64,000 nt of DNA from Symbiodinium natans (Eukaryota > Sar > Dinophyceae > Suessiales > Symbiodiniaceae). The translations under genes were made by a program, and so were the position numbers. Below the pieces are notes generated by a model. That model had not been told where the DNA came from, ran no database searches, and was given only the letters and a program-made list of their open reading frames with translations. Location: contig CAJNDS010000935.1 of assembly GCA_905221605.1 (NCBI GenBank), positions 749,368 through 813,367 on the forward strand. Reading direction: 5' to 3'. This document shows positions 22,901-33,129 of this stretch, piece after piece. Positions within the stretch are counted from its first letter, which is position 1. Each line of letters begins with the position of its first letter.

Positions 22901-25584
22901 GACGTCAGCAAGACCTGCCCTTCAGTCTAGACCCTAAGCCTCTGCTTTGGTAAACTCCAAGAGGCGTACGGGCGTTGTGTACTTGGTCCCCCGGTGGTAC
23001 TCATTCTCGTCGATGAGAGGATAGCTGAACCGCTCCAACACCTGCTCGAGTTGACGTTGAAGTCCCCAAACCCTAAACCCTAAACCCTAAACCCTAAACC
23101 CTAACCCCTAACCCCTAACCCCTAAACCCTAAACCCTAAACCCTAAACCGCCCAACATGACTCTTCTTCCGGCAGTCTCGGCTATGGTTGAGGGCTTATA
23201 GGGCTTAGAGTGTATAAGGCAAATGGCCCATGAACCTTACTGCGGTTTAGAATTTAGGGTTTAGGTTTTGCCAATCAACCCAGGATTAAAAAGGGTGCTC
23301 AATTTTTGTCTAAAGCGGTTTACAAGGGAACCTAACCCCCAAAAAAGGGAAAAAGGGTACAGCACTACTGGGCGTGCTAGTGGTCCATGAACCTTACTGC
23401 GGTTCGTGCCAATAGAAAGCGACCGTACCGTAGAGAACCCACAAAAAGAAGGAGGGTTTAGGGTTTGGGGTTTGGGGTTTGGGGTTTAGGGGTTAGGGTT
23501 TAGGGTTTAGGGTTTAGGGGTTTAGGGTTTAGGGTTTAGGGTTTAGGGTTTAGGGTTTAGGGTTTAGGGTTTAGGGTTTAGGGTTTAGGGTTTAGGGTTT
23601 AGGGTTTAGGGTTCAGCATTTCAAGTCCAAGCATTCACTAGACTCACTAGACAAGAATTACTTCAGAAAAACACCCACCCACCCAAAGAATCCCACAACA
23701 TTAAGAAACTATTTCACTTATGGAACGACCTTGCCCAGTAAACAAATGACCTTGCCCAGTAAACAAATGACCTTGCCGAGTAAACAAATGACCTTGCCCA
23801 GTAAAAAAATGACCTTGCCCCGTAAAACAAATGACCTTGCCCAGTAAAAAAACGACCTTGCCCAGTAAAAAAATGACCTTGCCCAGTAAAAAAAACGTGA
23901 CCTTGCCCAGTAAAAAAAATGACCTTGCCCAGTAAAAGAGCTACTGGGCAAGGTCATTTTTTATTGGGCGAGGTCATTTTGTATTGGGCCCAGTAAAAGG
24001 TGACCTTGCCCAGTAAAACAACGACCTTGCCCGGGAGAAAAAATGACCTTGCCCAGTAACAAAAATGACCTTGCCCAATAAAAGAAATGACCTTGCCCAG
24101 CAAAAAAATGACCTTGCCCAGTAACAAAATGACCTTGCCCAGTAAAAAATGACCTTGCCCAGTAAAAGAGTTACTGGGCAATGTCATTGTTTTTACTGGG
24201 CAAGGTCATTTTGTACTGGGCAAGGTCGTTTTTTGGGCCGAACGACCTTGCCCAGTAAAAAATGACCTTGCCCAGTAAAAAATGACCATGCCCAGTAACT
24301 CCAGAAACATTTAAATTGTATATGAAAGAGAGGTTTCGGGTTTAGGGTTTAGGGCTTAGGGTTTAGGGTTTAGGGTTTAGGGTTTAGTATTTCGGGTTTA
24401 GGGTTTAGGGTTTAGGGGTTAGGGGTTAGGGAGGAACCTAGAAGCTATCATGGACTTGAATGAGGCCTTGGGATGTTCCGCCCTATACGAAAAGTCCTTA
24501 ATGGGGATTCTAGTACCCCCTATTACAATCCCTACTCAGGACTGTTAGTGTAAGGGGGAACATCCCATATGAAACCTGCTACCGGGCACTGAAGTAGTAG
24601 CTTCACGCGGGGGGCTTGAAGTTAAGGGTTCAGGGTTTCGTGTTTAGGGTTTGAGGTTTAGGGCCCCTTTCAAGGACCACGAAGACTCGTACAAACCTCA
24701 GGAACTCAACGTTGAGAGTTCAATTTAGAAACCCATAAACTCCCCAAACCCCAAACCCCAAACCCCAAAACCCCAAACCCCCAATCCCAAACCCCAAACC
24801 CTAAACCCTGAAACCCTAAACTCCAAACCCTAAATCCTCGCCGAAACCCTAAACCCGAGCTTACACCCCAAACCCGAAACCCTAAACCCAAAGAGGGGGT
24901 GGGCTTATATAATCCCCTAAGGGGTATATATAGGGGGATATAGGGTACCTCATTCCCTCATTCCCTACTAACTGACAGTAAGAAGAGCTCTAACGAAGGT
25001 GTCGATCCTTGTTCGTGGTGCTGAAGCCCAAGTACCAGGAGTCCACCAAGGTACCGTCAACCTCGACTTGCTTCAGGGTTTTGGGTTATTCGGGTTTAAA
25101 TTTGAACCCAAAACCCTAAACTCTAAACCCAAAACCCTAAACCCTACACCCTAAACCCCGTGTGGAACATGAGGTTCATAAGTTCAGTCGACTGCAGGAG
25201 GGGCCCTTGTAAGTCAACTTAGGGGGAATGTAGGGATTACTTAGGTCTGTAGGGACTGATAAGGTATAGATAGGTGTTGTATAAATTATAGGGGAATAGG
25301 ATTAAGGGGCCCCTTCTTGGGGGTTTAGGGTTTAGGGGTTTAGGGGTTCAGGGGTTCAGGGGTTCAGGGGATTAGGGGTTTAGGGGTTCAGGGTCCCTCC
25401 GTATATCTCTTACTAAGGCGTGTTTAGGGCCCAGGGTGTCAGTAGGAAACCTCGCCCTCAATAACGGGGAAAAGGGGAGACCACCGTCGATTCATTCTAG
25501 GACTCTTGGCAGGGGATTGGAGACTTCGGGTTTAGGGTTTAGGGTTTGGGTTTAGGGTTTAGAGTTTGGGGCTTAGGTTTTGCT

Positions 25585-25617
<33 letters not shown>

Positions 25618-25897
25618 AGGGTGCTAGAACAGAACGAAAACCTGAATCATATTGCACCAGGCTTCTTCCAAAGAGCTCTGTCTATCACTCTACAAAGACG
25701 ACTGCTGACCACCATAAACCCTAAATCCAGGAAGAAAAAACTTTCACACACACACACACACACAAAGCCCTAAACCCTGAACCCTAAACCCTGAACCCTA
25801 AACCTAAACCCAAAACCCTAAACGCCCAAGCGGCATCGAACACCACGCCGCGAAAGTCGGGCAGCACGGCCTTTCGGGGCATCGCCGCAGCCGCCAT
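19990..25897 (-). CDS. HAD-superfamily phosphatase (phosphoglycolate-phosphatase-like), 10 exons
   Basis: Exons: 25897-25835, 25061-25008, 23041-22966, 22515-22445, 22263-22205, 21703-21634, 21455-21384, 21030-20974, 20429-20313, 20091-19990. They sum to 741 nt, exactly 246 residues plus TAG. Catalytic motifs appear in family order: motif I FRGVVFD + VDGTLVDS split by intron 1, motif II VKMGALSN, the Lys motif DTVPSPKPAP, and motif III/IV VYVGDAPTDGKAARAAG, with a helical cap (EYHRGTKYTTP, TPEDDLAAA) between I and II. The expected reaction is Mg2+-dependent removal of phosphate from a small phosphorylated metabolite via the motif I Asp; the substrate cannot be told. Donors are 3 GT, 3 GC and 3 GA. 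Every intron holds telomeric tracts. The ATG at 25897 is chosen as the first that precedes motif I closely; the upstream frame is also open. Confidence 0.92.
20561..20670. repeat. Family D element in HAD intron 8
   Basis: Left end TTGGAAGCCTGACCTTGTAAGTAGGG and right end GACCTACTAAGTCAAAAAACCTTC are imperfect inverted repeats of family D, with the inner GGGGAT(T/A)...GGGGATA motif. It lies between exons 20429 and 20974. Confidence 0.65.
21466..21608. repeat. Telomeric tract filling HAD intron 6
   Basis: Intron 6 (21456-21633, 178 nt) is CCCTAAA repeat on the plus strand, so TTTAGGG in the transcript, for nearly its whole length. Only about 10 nt at the acceptor side and 25 nt at the donor side are non-telomeric. 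Confidence 0.9.
21885..22062. repeat. Family E and family D elements in HAD intron 5
   Basis: A family E block (GGGCCCATACTTCAG...GACCATATTGAGGGCCC, about 21885-21942) is followed by a family D copy (AAGCTCTACTGACTTGGTGAGTC...CCCATAACCCACC, about 21969-22062). Both lie between exons 22205 and 21703. Confidence 0.6.
23228..23404. repeat. Family C element flanked by 20-bp direct repeats
   Basis: CCATGAACCTTACTGCGGTT occurs at 23228-23247 and again at 23385-23404. Between them sits a family C element with AAAAGGGTGCTCAA, ACCTAACCCCC and ACTACTGGGC blocks, and some TTTAGGG at its left edge. It is in HAD intron 2. Confidence 0.8.
23725..24300. repeat. Minisatellite array of ~21-bp GACCTTGCCCAGTAAA units
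   Basis: More than twenty units of (A/T)GACCTTGCCCAGTAAAAAA with variable A-tract length. Most read in one direction; at about 23937-23990 and 24171-24235 the units are inverted (TACTGGGCAAGGTCATTT), giving long hairpin potential. The array lies in HAD intron 2. It is unrelated to telomeric sequence. Confidence 0.92.
24468..24567. repeat. Palindromic element, family A
   Basis: Starts TTGGGATGTTCC and ends GGGGGAACATCCCA; inner arms AAGTCCTTAATGGGGATT and the opposed AATCCCTACTCAGGACT form a near-complete hairpin. It lies in HAD intron 2. No clear target-site duplication. Confidence 0.82.
25586..25618. repeat. Poly-G run
   Basis: About 31 consecutive G in HAD intron 1, next to TTTAGGG sequence. 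Runs of this kind are a likely place for assembly or sequencing error. Confidence 0.9.
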
Positions 25898-26279
25898 GGC
25901 CACCACTTTTTCGGCGTTCGCGAGCTTCACGACGTTGAGGGTTATAGGGTTTCGGGTTTTAGGGTTTAGGGTTTAGGTTCTTTGGGTCTTTATAGAGAGC
26001 CCAGGGAATTTCGGTGATTTAGGGGGGTCAAGGTTTGTGGATCCTTAGTAGAACTACGAACTCAAATGAGCTCCGATGCGCAGGGACACTGGACTCCGAC
26101 GCTTTGGGGGCTCCGAGGGGTTTAGGGTTTAGGGTTTAGGGTTTAGGGTTTAGGGTTTAGGGTTTCGGGAGGCGCCAGTCCAGGGGATGCTCCGCGCCCT
26201 GGTGGCAAGTGCCGCAAGAGTTGTTGTGGGGTGGAGTTTGAGGTTTAAAGGGTTCGCAGGGCCCCTTTTACCCTTCAAG

Positions 26280-26435
26280 GGATTATATAGGGCCCTATAT
26301 ATATATGTATATATATATATACCCTTTAAGGAATTACATAGCGCCCTGTATATACATATAGACATATATATATATATATATGTCCCTTTTTGGTATGTAT
26401 ATAGATATATATATATATATATATATATATCATAG
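26280..26435. repeat. TA/TATG microsatellites with CCCTTTAAGG repeats
   Basis: Alternating (TA)n runs separated by repeats of CCCTTTAAGGAATTACATAG(C/G)GCCCT type, which are themselves short palindromes. Spacer upstream of the HAD gene. Confidence 0.75.
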
Positions 26436-26769
26436 GGTGTATGTAGGGCGTCGCATGGGCTATACCTAGGGGGTTCAAGCTTCTTAATTAATCGTGAACA
26501 ACCTCCTGATAGGACAGACTCGACCTAACCACCACAGAACATAAATCTACCAGCCCTCATCCCAAAGCCCCAAAGCCCCAAAGCCCAAAGCCCAAAGCCC
26601 CAAAGCCCCAAAGCCCCAAGGCCCCAAAGCCCAAATTACGACTGCAAAACCCCTGAAGCCCCCAACACACATGTCGGGCGTTGCAACGTGGAGCCTTGGT
26701 GCAGGGTCCAAGCTGCGTGGGGCGCGCCCCTACATCTAAAGAAACGGCGCGCTCGCGCGTGCACTCATG

Positions 26770-27243
26770 CAAACCCTAAACCCTAAACCCTAAACCCTAA
26801 ACCCTAAACCCTAAACCCTAGGCCCTAAGCCCTAAGCCCTAAGCCCTAAGCCCTAAGCCCTAAGCCCAAAACCCCCCCCCCCCCACGAGCAAGAAGACAC
26901 CAGTCTTTCTCTCCCCCCCCCGGGGTGACTCCTTAAACCCTAAACCCTAAACCCTAAACCCTAAACCCTAAACCCTAAACCCTAAACCCTAAACCTTAAA
27001 CCCTAAACCCTAAACCCTAAACCCTAACCCTAAACCCTAAACCCTAAACCCTAAACGGTCTCCTTGGTGGCCTGGATGCCCTCAGGCCGGGTCCAGACTT
27101 CGCAGCGCTTGCCGGGATGGTACCTTTGGAGGCTTCTTCTTAAGGTTTAGGGTTTAGGGTTTAGGGTTTAGGGTTTAGGGTTTAGGGTTTAGGGTTTAGG
27201 GTTTAGGGTTTAGGGTTTAGGGTTTAGGGTTTAGGGTTTAGGT
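26770..27243. repeat. Large telomeric arrays around a PAN exon
   Basis: CCCTAAA/CCCTAAG arrays at about 26770-26868 and 26935-27056 and a TTTAGGG array at about 27143-27243 flank exon 27123-27057. The array at 26935-27056 starts on the minus strand directly at the exon end, providing GTTTAGGG as the donor. Confidence 0.88.
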
Positions 27244-30200
27244 CTTCGGGTGTTGGGGTTTAGGGTTCAGGGGTGCTGCTGTACGCCTCCGAATGCCTAT
27301 GCCGTTTCGAAGCTTGGGCTGAGGTGGAGAGCCCCTTCTACTGAGAAGCTCTTTTGACTCAGTAAGTCTACTTAGTATCCCCTAGAAAACCTACGATAGT
27401 CCCCATATATAACCCACCTTCCTAACCCTACTTACTGAGTCAACAGGGCTTCCAGGTAGGGCTGTTGCCTGGGGCTCGGAGTTTTTAGGGCTTAGGGCTT
27501 AGGGCTTAGGGTTTAGGGCCCTACCCAGAGAGGGCGCTGCCAGGAATCCATAGTTTCTGGTGACCCTGTGAGGGCACGCAGGGCTTATGTAGGGGGCTCT
27601 ATGAGAGCCTAGGAGACTCCCTAAACCCTAAACACTAAACCCCTAAGCCCTAAGCCCTGAGCCCTGAGCCAAGAGCCCTGAGCCAAGAGCCCTGAGCCCT
27701 GAGCCCCGAGCCCTAAACCTGGGTCATCTCTGCTAAGCCCCACCAGAACCTAAAGAATCTGGAAGCCGGGAAATCAGAATTCAAAAATCAAAAACGCCTC
27801 CTACTTGTCGTGTGGTCTCTTTGGGGATAAAACAAGAAATAAACCTAAGATATTCTAGGGTTTAGGGTTTAGGGCTAGGGTTTAGGGTTTAGGGTTTAGG
27901 GCTTGGGGTGCTCCCTCAAACACAGTCGACTAAGAGTCTGCAAGGACAGGGTGCTCGATTCCCTGGCAGCTCGCCGACATCGCCACGCACCTGCCACAGC
28001 ACAACTGGGGTTTAGGGTATAGGGTTTACGGTTTGGGGTTTAGGGTCTAGAGAGGCCATCCGCCTGTCCAACCTTGCAAGGGTCTGAAACCCTAAACCCT
28101 ACTGTAAACCCTAAACCCAAAGCCCTGAAAGCCTAAGCATCTTTATTACCCTAAGGCTCCAAGGACCCTCCTGCACAGGGACTCCTTGGGAGGGCTCTGG
28201 GGCCTCAATTTCTGGGAGCCTTGGGGTAGGAGTGACGGCAAGTCGGGTGCCCAAGCATGTGCGATGTGCAAGCAAGGGCTTATGTGGACTGGCGAAGGCG
28301 CGGTCCGCGTTGCCCTTGTGATGCTGTGTGACTTGCAAATATACTCATATCTTAGTCTCAGAATATCACATATCATAATCTCATACATATTCTACTACCG
28401 CAGTATAATCATATAAGAACCCTGCAATATAGCAATCTTGCGCCCCCTGCCACCGACTCTGATGCGCTAAAGCGGCTGAAGAGCACAAAAAACAGCCGTG
28501 CGCCCTGAACAACACAATACCCGGAACCACCCAACGAATAACAGTGTAGGATTTGGCTTTACGGCTTAACCCTAAACCCTGAAAACCCTAACCCTGAAGA
28601 CCCTAAAACCCCTAAAGCCCTAAGACCTTTAGACCTAGGGTTTAGATGGCTTAGGGCTACCCGTAGCCCTAAACCCTAAACCCTAAACCCTAAACCCTAA
28701 ACCCTAAACCCTAAACCCTAAACCCTAAACCCTAAACCCTAAACCCTAAACTGCATGGAGTGGCCTCGCAGCACAGGCCTCCAAGGTTTCCTCCTAGGCT
28801 GCAGTTCAGGGAGCTTCGGGCCACTTGGGGTTTGGGGTTTGGGGGCTAGGGCTAGGGTTTAGGGTTTAGGGCTTAGGGCTTAGGGCTTAGGGTTTAGGGT
28901 TTAGGGTTTAGGGTTTAGGGTTTAGGGTTTAGGGTTTAGGGTTTAGGGTTGAGGGATTTTTTTAACTGGAGTCGCACTAGGTACGTGGCGAAATCGCCTA
29001 CACCACTACTCATCCCAAATAATCCGCCATTGGCATGGTAGAAGAGCTCGTAGATCCCCAGTCACAGGGTTTAGGGCTTAGGGTTTGAGCGTTTGGGGTT
29101 TGGGGGTTTAGTTTTGGGTTTGGCTGGAGGGTGGGGGGGGGGGTGGTGGGGCAGGTGAGGAGGGGGAGGGGGTGGGGGTGGGGCCCAAACAAATGTGGGG
29201 CTTTGGGATGGTCAGGGCACAAACCTTCAAGCCCTAAACCTTAAACCTAAACCCTAAACCCGAAATGCTAAACCCTAAACCAGAAAACCCCAAACCCTCA
29301 GAAGGCCCGAAGCATTGAAGCCGCGAAAGAAATCAAGGCGCTGGATAGAAGACTTCGAAGTAAGAGGCGCTGTTGTCGCTGACCTTGACGAAGAGGGTGC
29401 GGTTTAGGGTTTGGGTGTAAAGTTGGGCTTAGGCCGAGGGGTTAGGGTTTAGGGTGGTTAGGGTTTAGGGCAAGTTTAGGGTTAAGGGCTGACTGTTCCA
29501 GTGGGTTTTCCAGTCTACTGAAGTGCGCTTCGCTACCGAAAGCGCCCAATGCCTCTTAATCAAGGAATGTGCCTCAAATCATGTGGAGGATAACTATGTG
29601 AAATCAGGTTAATTCCTAGGGTTTAGGGTTTAGGGTTCAGGGTTCAGGGTTTAGGGTTTAGGGTTTAGGGTTGAGATCCCAGTGGCCGAAGCTCCCCGGC
29701 AGGCGCGGTCGTTGCCCCCATCCACGGGCTCAAAGGCGGCGAGCGCCACCCTTTTGGGCATTAGGGTTTGGGGTTTGTAGGGTTTAGGGTTTAGGGTTTC
29801 GGGTTTCGGGTTTCGGGTTTTAGGGTTTAGGGTTTAGGCTTAGGGTTTAGGGTTTAGGGTATAGGGTTCAGGGTTTCGGGTTTCGGGCTTATTGGGCTCA
29901 GGGCTTACATTGCCCTTTGAGGAATCGAAGATGGGGAACCCTAAACCCTAAACCCTAAACCCTAAACCCCAAGGATCGGGTGAGCCCAGATCGCACTCAA
30001 GGACATGTTTTAGGGATTTCGGGCTAGCCTGAAGTTCAGGAAGCTTCGGGCCTCCTTAGGGCTTAGGGTTTGGGGTTTAGGGCTAGGGTTTAGGGTTTAG
30101 GGTTTAGGGTTTAGGGTTTAGGGTTTAGGGTTTAGGGTTTAGGGTTTAGGGTTTAGGGTTTAGGGTTTAGGGTTTACGGTTGTCGGGTCCTAATCCCTGA

Positions 30201-31426
30201 GCCCTCTAGTCCTTCCTTGGGGACTCAGGGTTTCCTTGGAAGCCCTTTGACTTAGAAAGTAGGGTCACTGAGGTGGGTTCTGGGGATTGCAATCGTCTTT
30301 CTAGGGGATCCGAAGTATGGGCCCTTAGTTTGGGTCCCCTGCCTTTTTCCCCTAATAAACACTACACAGAATAAGGGGCCATATCCCTCGGATCCCTTTC
30401 AAGGGACCGTACTAAGGGCCCATGGTTTCCAACCTTAGATTCTCGCAGATACCTCGTAGACTTGCCAAGTGAAAAAAGAGCTTCGAAGTAGGGTTTTCCC
30501 CTAAACCCTAAACCCTAAACCCTAAACCCTAAACCCTAAACCCTAAACCCTAAACCCTATACAGGGCTCTGAGGCAATTATGGGCTCTTGGGTTAATTCG
30601 GGGTATGTAAGGGGGTGTATAAGGGGTCCCGATTTAAGGGCCCTATACTAAGGGACCATGGAACTCCTAAACCCTAAACCCTAAACCCTAAACCCTAAAC
30701 CCTAAACCCTAAACCCTAAACCCTAAACCCTAACTTCCAAGCACACCCGCATGTTTGGGTTCAGGGTTTCAGGGCGAGGGGAGTTTAGGGCTCGGGTGTG
30801 TGCAAGTTCGGCGCAAGGGGTCTGGGCTTTCAATTTAGGGTTTAGGGTTTCGGGTTTCGGCTTGCGGCTTTCGGGTTTAGGGCACCGGCAAGGGTTTAGT
30901 AGGGTTTAGGGTTTAGGGTTTAGGGTTTCGGGTTTAGGGTTTTAGGGGGTTTTTGCCCTGAGTCCAAAAGTGGTGCTCTGGGACAAACGTCTGTTCATAG
31001 CAGGCGTTCGAATTGCAGGCACTAACAAGCCCCGAACTTCCCTCGATTCGCCAAGCTTCCCTCCGGCTGTGGTCGTCGTCACGGTGGTGGTCGCTGTGGT
31101 GGTTGTGGGGCTCGTGGTGGTGGTCGTGGTGGTGGTGGTGGTGGTGGTGGTGGTCGTGGTGGTGGTGGTCGTCGTCGTTGTGGTGGTGGTAGCGGTGGTG
31201 GTGGTGGTGGTCGTTGTGGTGGTGGTGGTGGTCGTAGTTGTGGTGGTTGTAGTGGTGGTGGTGGTAGTGGTGGTGGTGGTGGTTGTGGTGGTGGTGGTGG
31301 TCGTTGTGGTGGTGGTCGTCGTTGTAGTTGTGGTGGTGGGGTCTGCGCAGTACCCCCAATTGCGTCCCTCGCAGGCGCTGTCTTTCACAAAGCACCACGT
31401 ACCTCTGGGATCGTTGTCTGGATTGC
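27057..31426 (-). CDS. Kringle-like - poly-Thr - PAN gene, six exons seen (partial)
   Basis: Exons 31426-31057, 29750-29693, 29383-29354, 28793-28765, 27990-27955, 27123-27057 join in frame (590 nt). The first reads GNPDNDPRGTWCFVKDSACE then GRNWGYCADP, the C-terminal half of a kringle-like domain, followed by about 75 mostly Thr residues. A PAN/Apple domain follows: FEPVDGGNDRACRG, VSDNSASYFE, EETLEACAA, RCVAMSASCQG, IEYHPGKRCEVWTRPEGI. The split codons are completed at every junction. Donors are 4 GC and 1 GT for the joined introns; the last exon ends ACC|GTTTAGGG. The 5' exons (rest of the kringle) and the last exon are not located. The domain architecture suggests an adhesive extracellular protein. 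Introns are mostly telomeric tracts. Confidence 0.84.
27343..27453. repeat. Inverted-repeat element, family D (full copy)
   Basis: Ends GAGAAGCTCTTTTGACTCAGT and ACTGAGTCAACAGGGCTTCC are inverted repeats. The middle has CCCCTAGAAAACCTACGATAG and CCCCATATATAACCC. It lies in the 27124-27954 intron of the kringle-PAN gene. Confidence 0.8.
30312..30424. repeat. Inverted-repeat element, family E-like
   Basis: TATGGGCCCTTAGTTTGGGTCCC and GGGACCGTACTAAGGGCCCAT are inverted ends around about 110 bp. A diverged family D end lies just left (30236-30311). It is in the intron between 29750 and 31057. Confidence 0.7.
31057..31426 (-). other. Poly-Thr low-complexity exon
   Basis: The codons are ACC/ACA/ACG, so the plus strand is a GGT/GTG-rich stretch. 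The exon starts with the kringle-like segment (CFVKDSACEGRNWGYC) and ends TTTTAGG before a GC donor. On the plus strand the same DNA reads as poly-Val, which is a shadow. Such runs vary easily in length. Confidence 0.82.
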
Positions 31427-31513
31427 CTGAGCGCATCTTTGCAAAAAGGCAAAAAATCTGAAACTGGGCCTAACCCGAAACCCCTGGAACCCAAATGTGG
31501 GTTTACGAACATG

Positions 31514-31588
31514 AGGGACCCCTACTATAGCCTACAAATAGTAGGATGCCCTTTTCATAAGGTACCCCAATTTCGGAAACCCCAAAAT
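31514..31588. repeat. Family F element
   Basis: Block with AATAGTAGGATGCCCTT...ATAAGGTACCCCAATTTCGGAAACCCC. The same block occurs at 38494-38583, and split by telomere repeat at 34761-34879. Confidence 0.55.
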
Positions 31589-31734
31589 GCGTATACCAAA
31601 CCCGGCTACCCAGAGCCCTAGGACCCTCAGACCCCCCCCCCCCCCCCCCCCCACCACCGGACACGCCAAACACCCGACCAGAGATACTAAATCGTTTGGG
31701 TTCCTTGTTTATATGGTAACGAAATGGAGTAAAC

Positions 31735-31834
31735 TTGGGATCTTCCCCCTTTTTCTAACAGTCCCTAATAGGGATTATTATACCCCTATGTTGATCCCTA
31801 GTGAGGACTGGTAGTATAAGAAAAAACCTCAGAA
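31735..31834. repeat. Palindromic element, family A, with 7-bp TSD
   Basis: Starts TTGGGATCTTCCCCC; inner CTAACAGTCCCTAATAGGGATT and opposed ATCCCTAGTGAGGACTGGTAGTATAAG. Flanked by AGTAAAC at 31728-31734 and 31835-31841. The right terminus has decayed. Confidence 0.78.
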
Positions 31835-32678
31835 AGTAAACCCTAACACCTAAGCCCTACACCCTACACACGTAATACGTGACAAGCCGCCTAAACCCCA
31901 AACACTAAACCCTAAACCCTAAACCCTGAAAAATGGACACTCTGACAAGGAGGACTCCAGGAAAGAAACTGGCCGAACCTCTTAAGGGACACAACAACAG
32001 TGACCGGAAGACGCAGCATTGAAGTCGGACTTCAGGAAATGGGTTATGGGCCAAGGGTTTAGGGTTTAGGGTTTAGGGTTTAGGGTTTAGGGTTTAGGGC
32101 CAGGAGATGTGGGGCTTAGGCTTTACGGCTTGGAGGTTTCGGTCCTCCCTAGCCCGTGAAGCCAGACTCTACCGCGTCAGCAACTCGCTGCCAAGCTTCA
32201 GCAGTAGTTTTCGCACGGCGCGCTGGTGCCATACAGCTTCCTGGGTTGAAGCTAAGCCCACAACCCTACACCCTGAAACCCTATCTTCAATCTGAACCTG
32301 AGGCGCCCCAGCTTCAAACCCTAAACCCTAAACCCTAAACCCTAAACCCTAAACCCTAAACCCTAAACCCTAAACCCTAAACCCTAAACCCTAAACCCTA
32401 AACCCTAAACCTAAACCCTAAACCCTAAACCCTAAAACTGAAGGGCGTTAAAGTCCCTTAAGCTGCCACCAACGGCGCCAAGACTTGTAGCACTCGCAGC
32501 CCCTCGTCGTTACCCTGAGTCCAGGCGGGGCTCGAAGGTTTGGGGTTCAAGATTTAGGGTTTAGGGTTTAGGGTTTGGGGTTTGGGGTTTGGGGTTTGGG
32601 GTTTGGGGTTTGGGGTTTGGGGTTTGGGGGGAAAGGAGAGAGGGGGAGGGTGACCCCGCAAGTTTCATATTTAGGGCT

Positions 32679-32783
32679 GTGATGTTCCCTTATACTAGCA
32701 GTCCTTCATGGGGATTATAATAGGGGGGGGGGGGGTACTATAATCCTTATTATGGACTGTTAGTATAAGGGGGAACATCCCGA
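32679..32783. repeat. Palindromic element, family A, with 10-bp TSD
   Basis: Core GATGTTCCCTTATACTAGCAGTCC and opposed GGACTGTTAGTATAAGGGGGAACATCCC. Flanked by ATTTAGGGCT at 32669-32678 and 32784-32793. A G-run sits at its centre. Confidence 0.85.
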
Positions 32784-33129
32784 ATTTAGGGCTTTAAGCA
32801 AGCAGGCGTTGGGTGCACTCTGCCCGCGATTTAGCTTTTGGGATTTTTCGGGATGTAGGTAGGGCTTCGGGGCCATTTGGAGTCGGGGGTTGGGGCTTTG
32901 GAGGTTTTTGGTTTCGGGCTTAGGGGTTTAGGGTTTAGGGTTTAGGGTTTAGGGTTCAGGATTCTTGCTCTGTTTTTTGAGGCTTCTGAAGGGAGACTCC
33001 CCCTTGCAAGCGCACCCAGAGTCGCTGACCGTGACCCCTAAACCGAAGAATGGCTTAGCTAACCCTAAACCCTAAACCCTAAACCCTAAACCCTAAACCC
33101 TAAACCCTAAACTGCCCTCAACCCTCAGT

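Noticed and set aside
23210-23460. Protein-like minus reading (SLSIGTNRSKVHGPFALYTL) across the family C insertion.
   Set aside because: It lies inside HAD intron 2, and the HAD exons on both sides join in frame without it. It warns that short open islands alone are not proof of exons.
23725-24300. A CRISPR array in the GACCTTGCCCAGTAAA repeats.
   Set aside because: Units are contiguous with only variable A-tracts between them, there are no unique spacers of constant length, and the context is a eukaryotic intron.
30970-31461. Plus-strand frame of 163 codons, mostly poly-Val.
   Set aside because: It is the complement of the poly-Thr exon, which carries the kringle-like domain and joins in frame to PAN exons on the minus strand.
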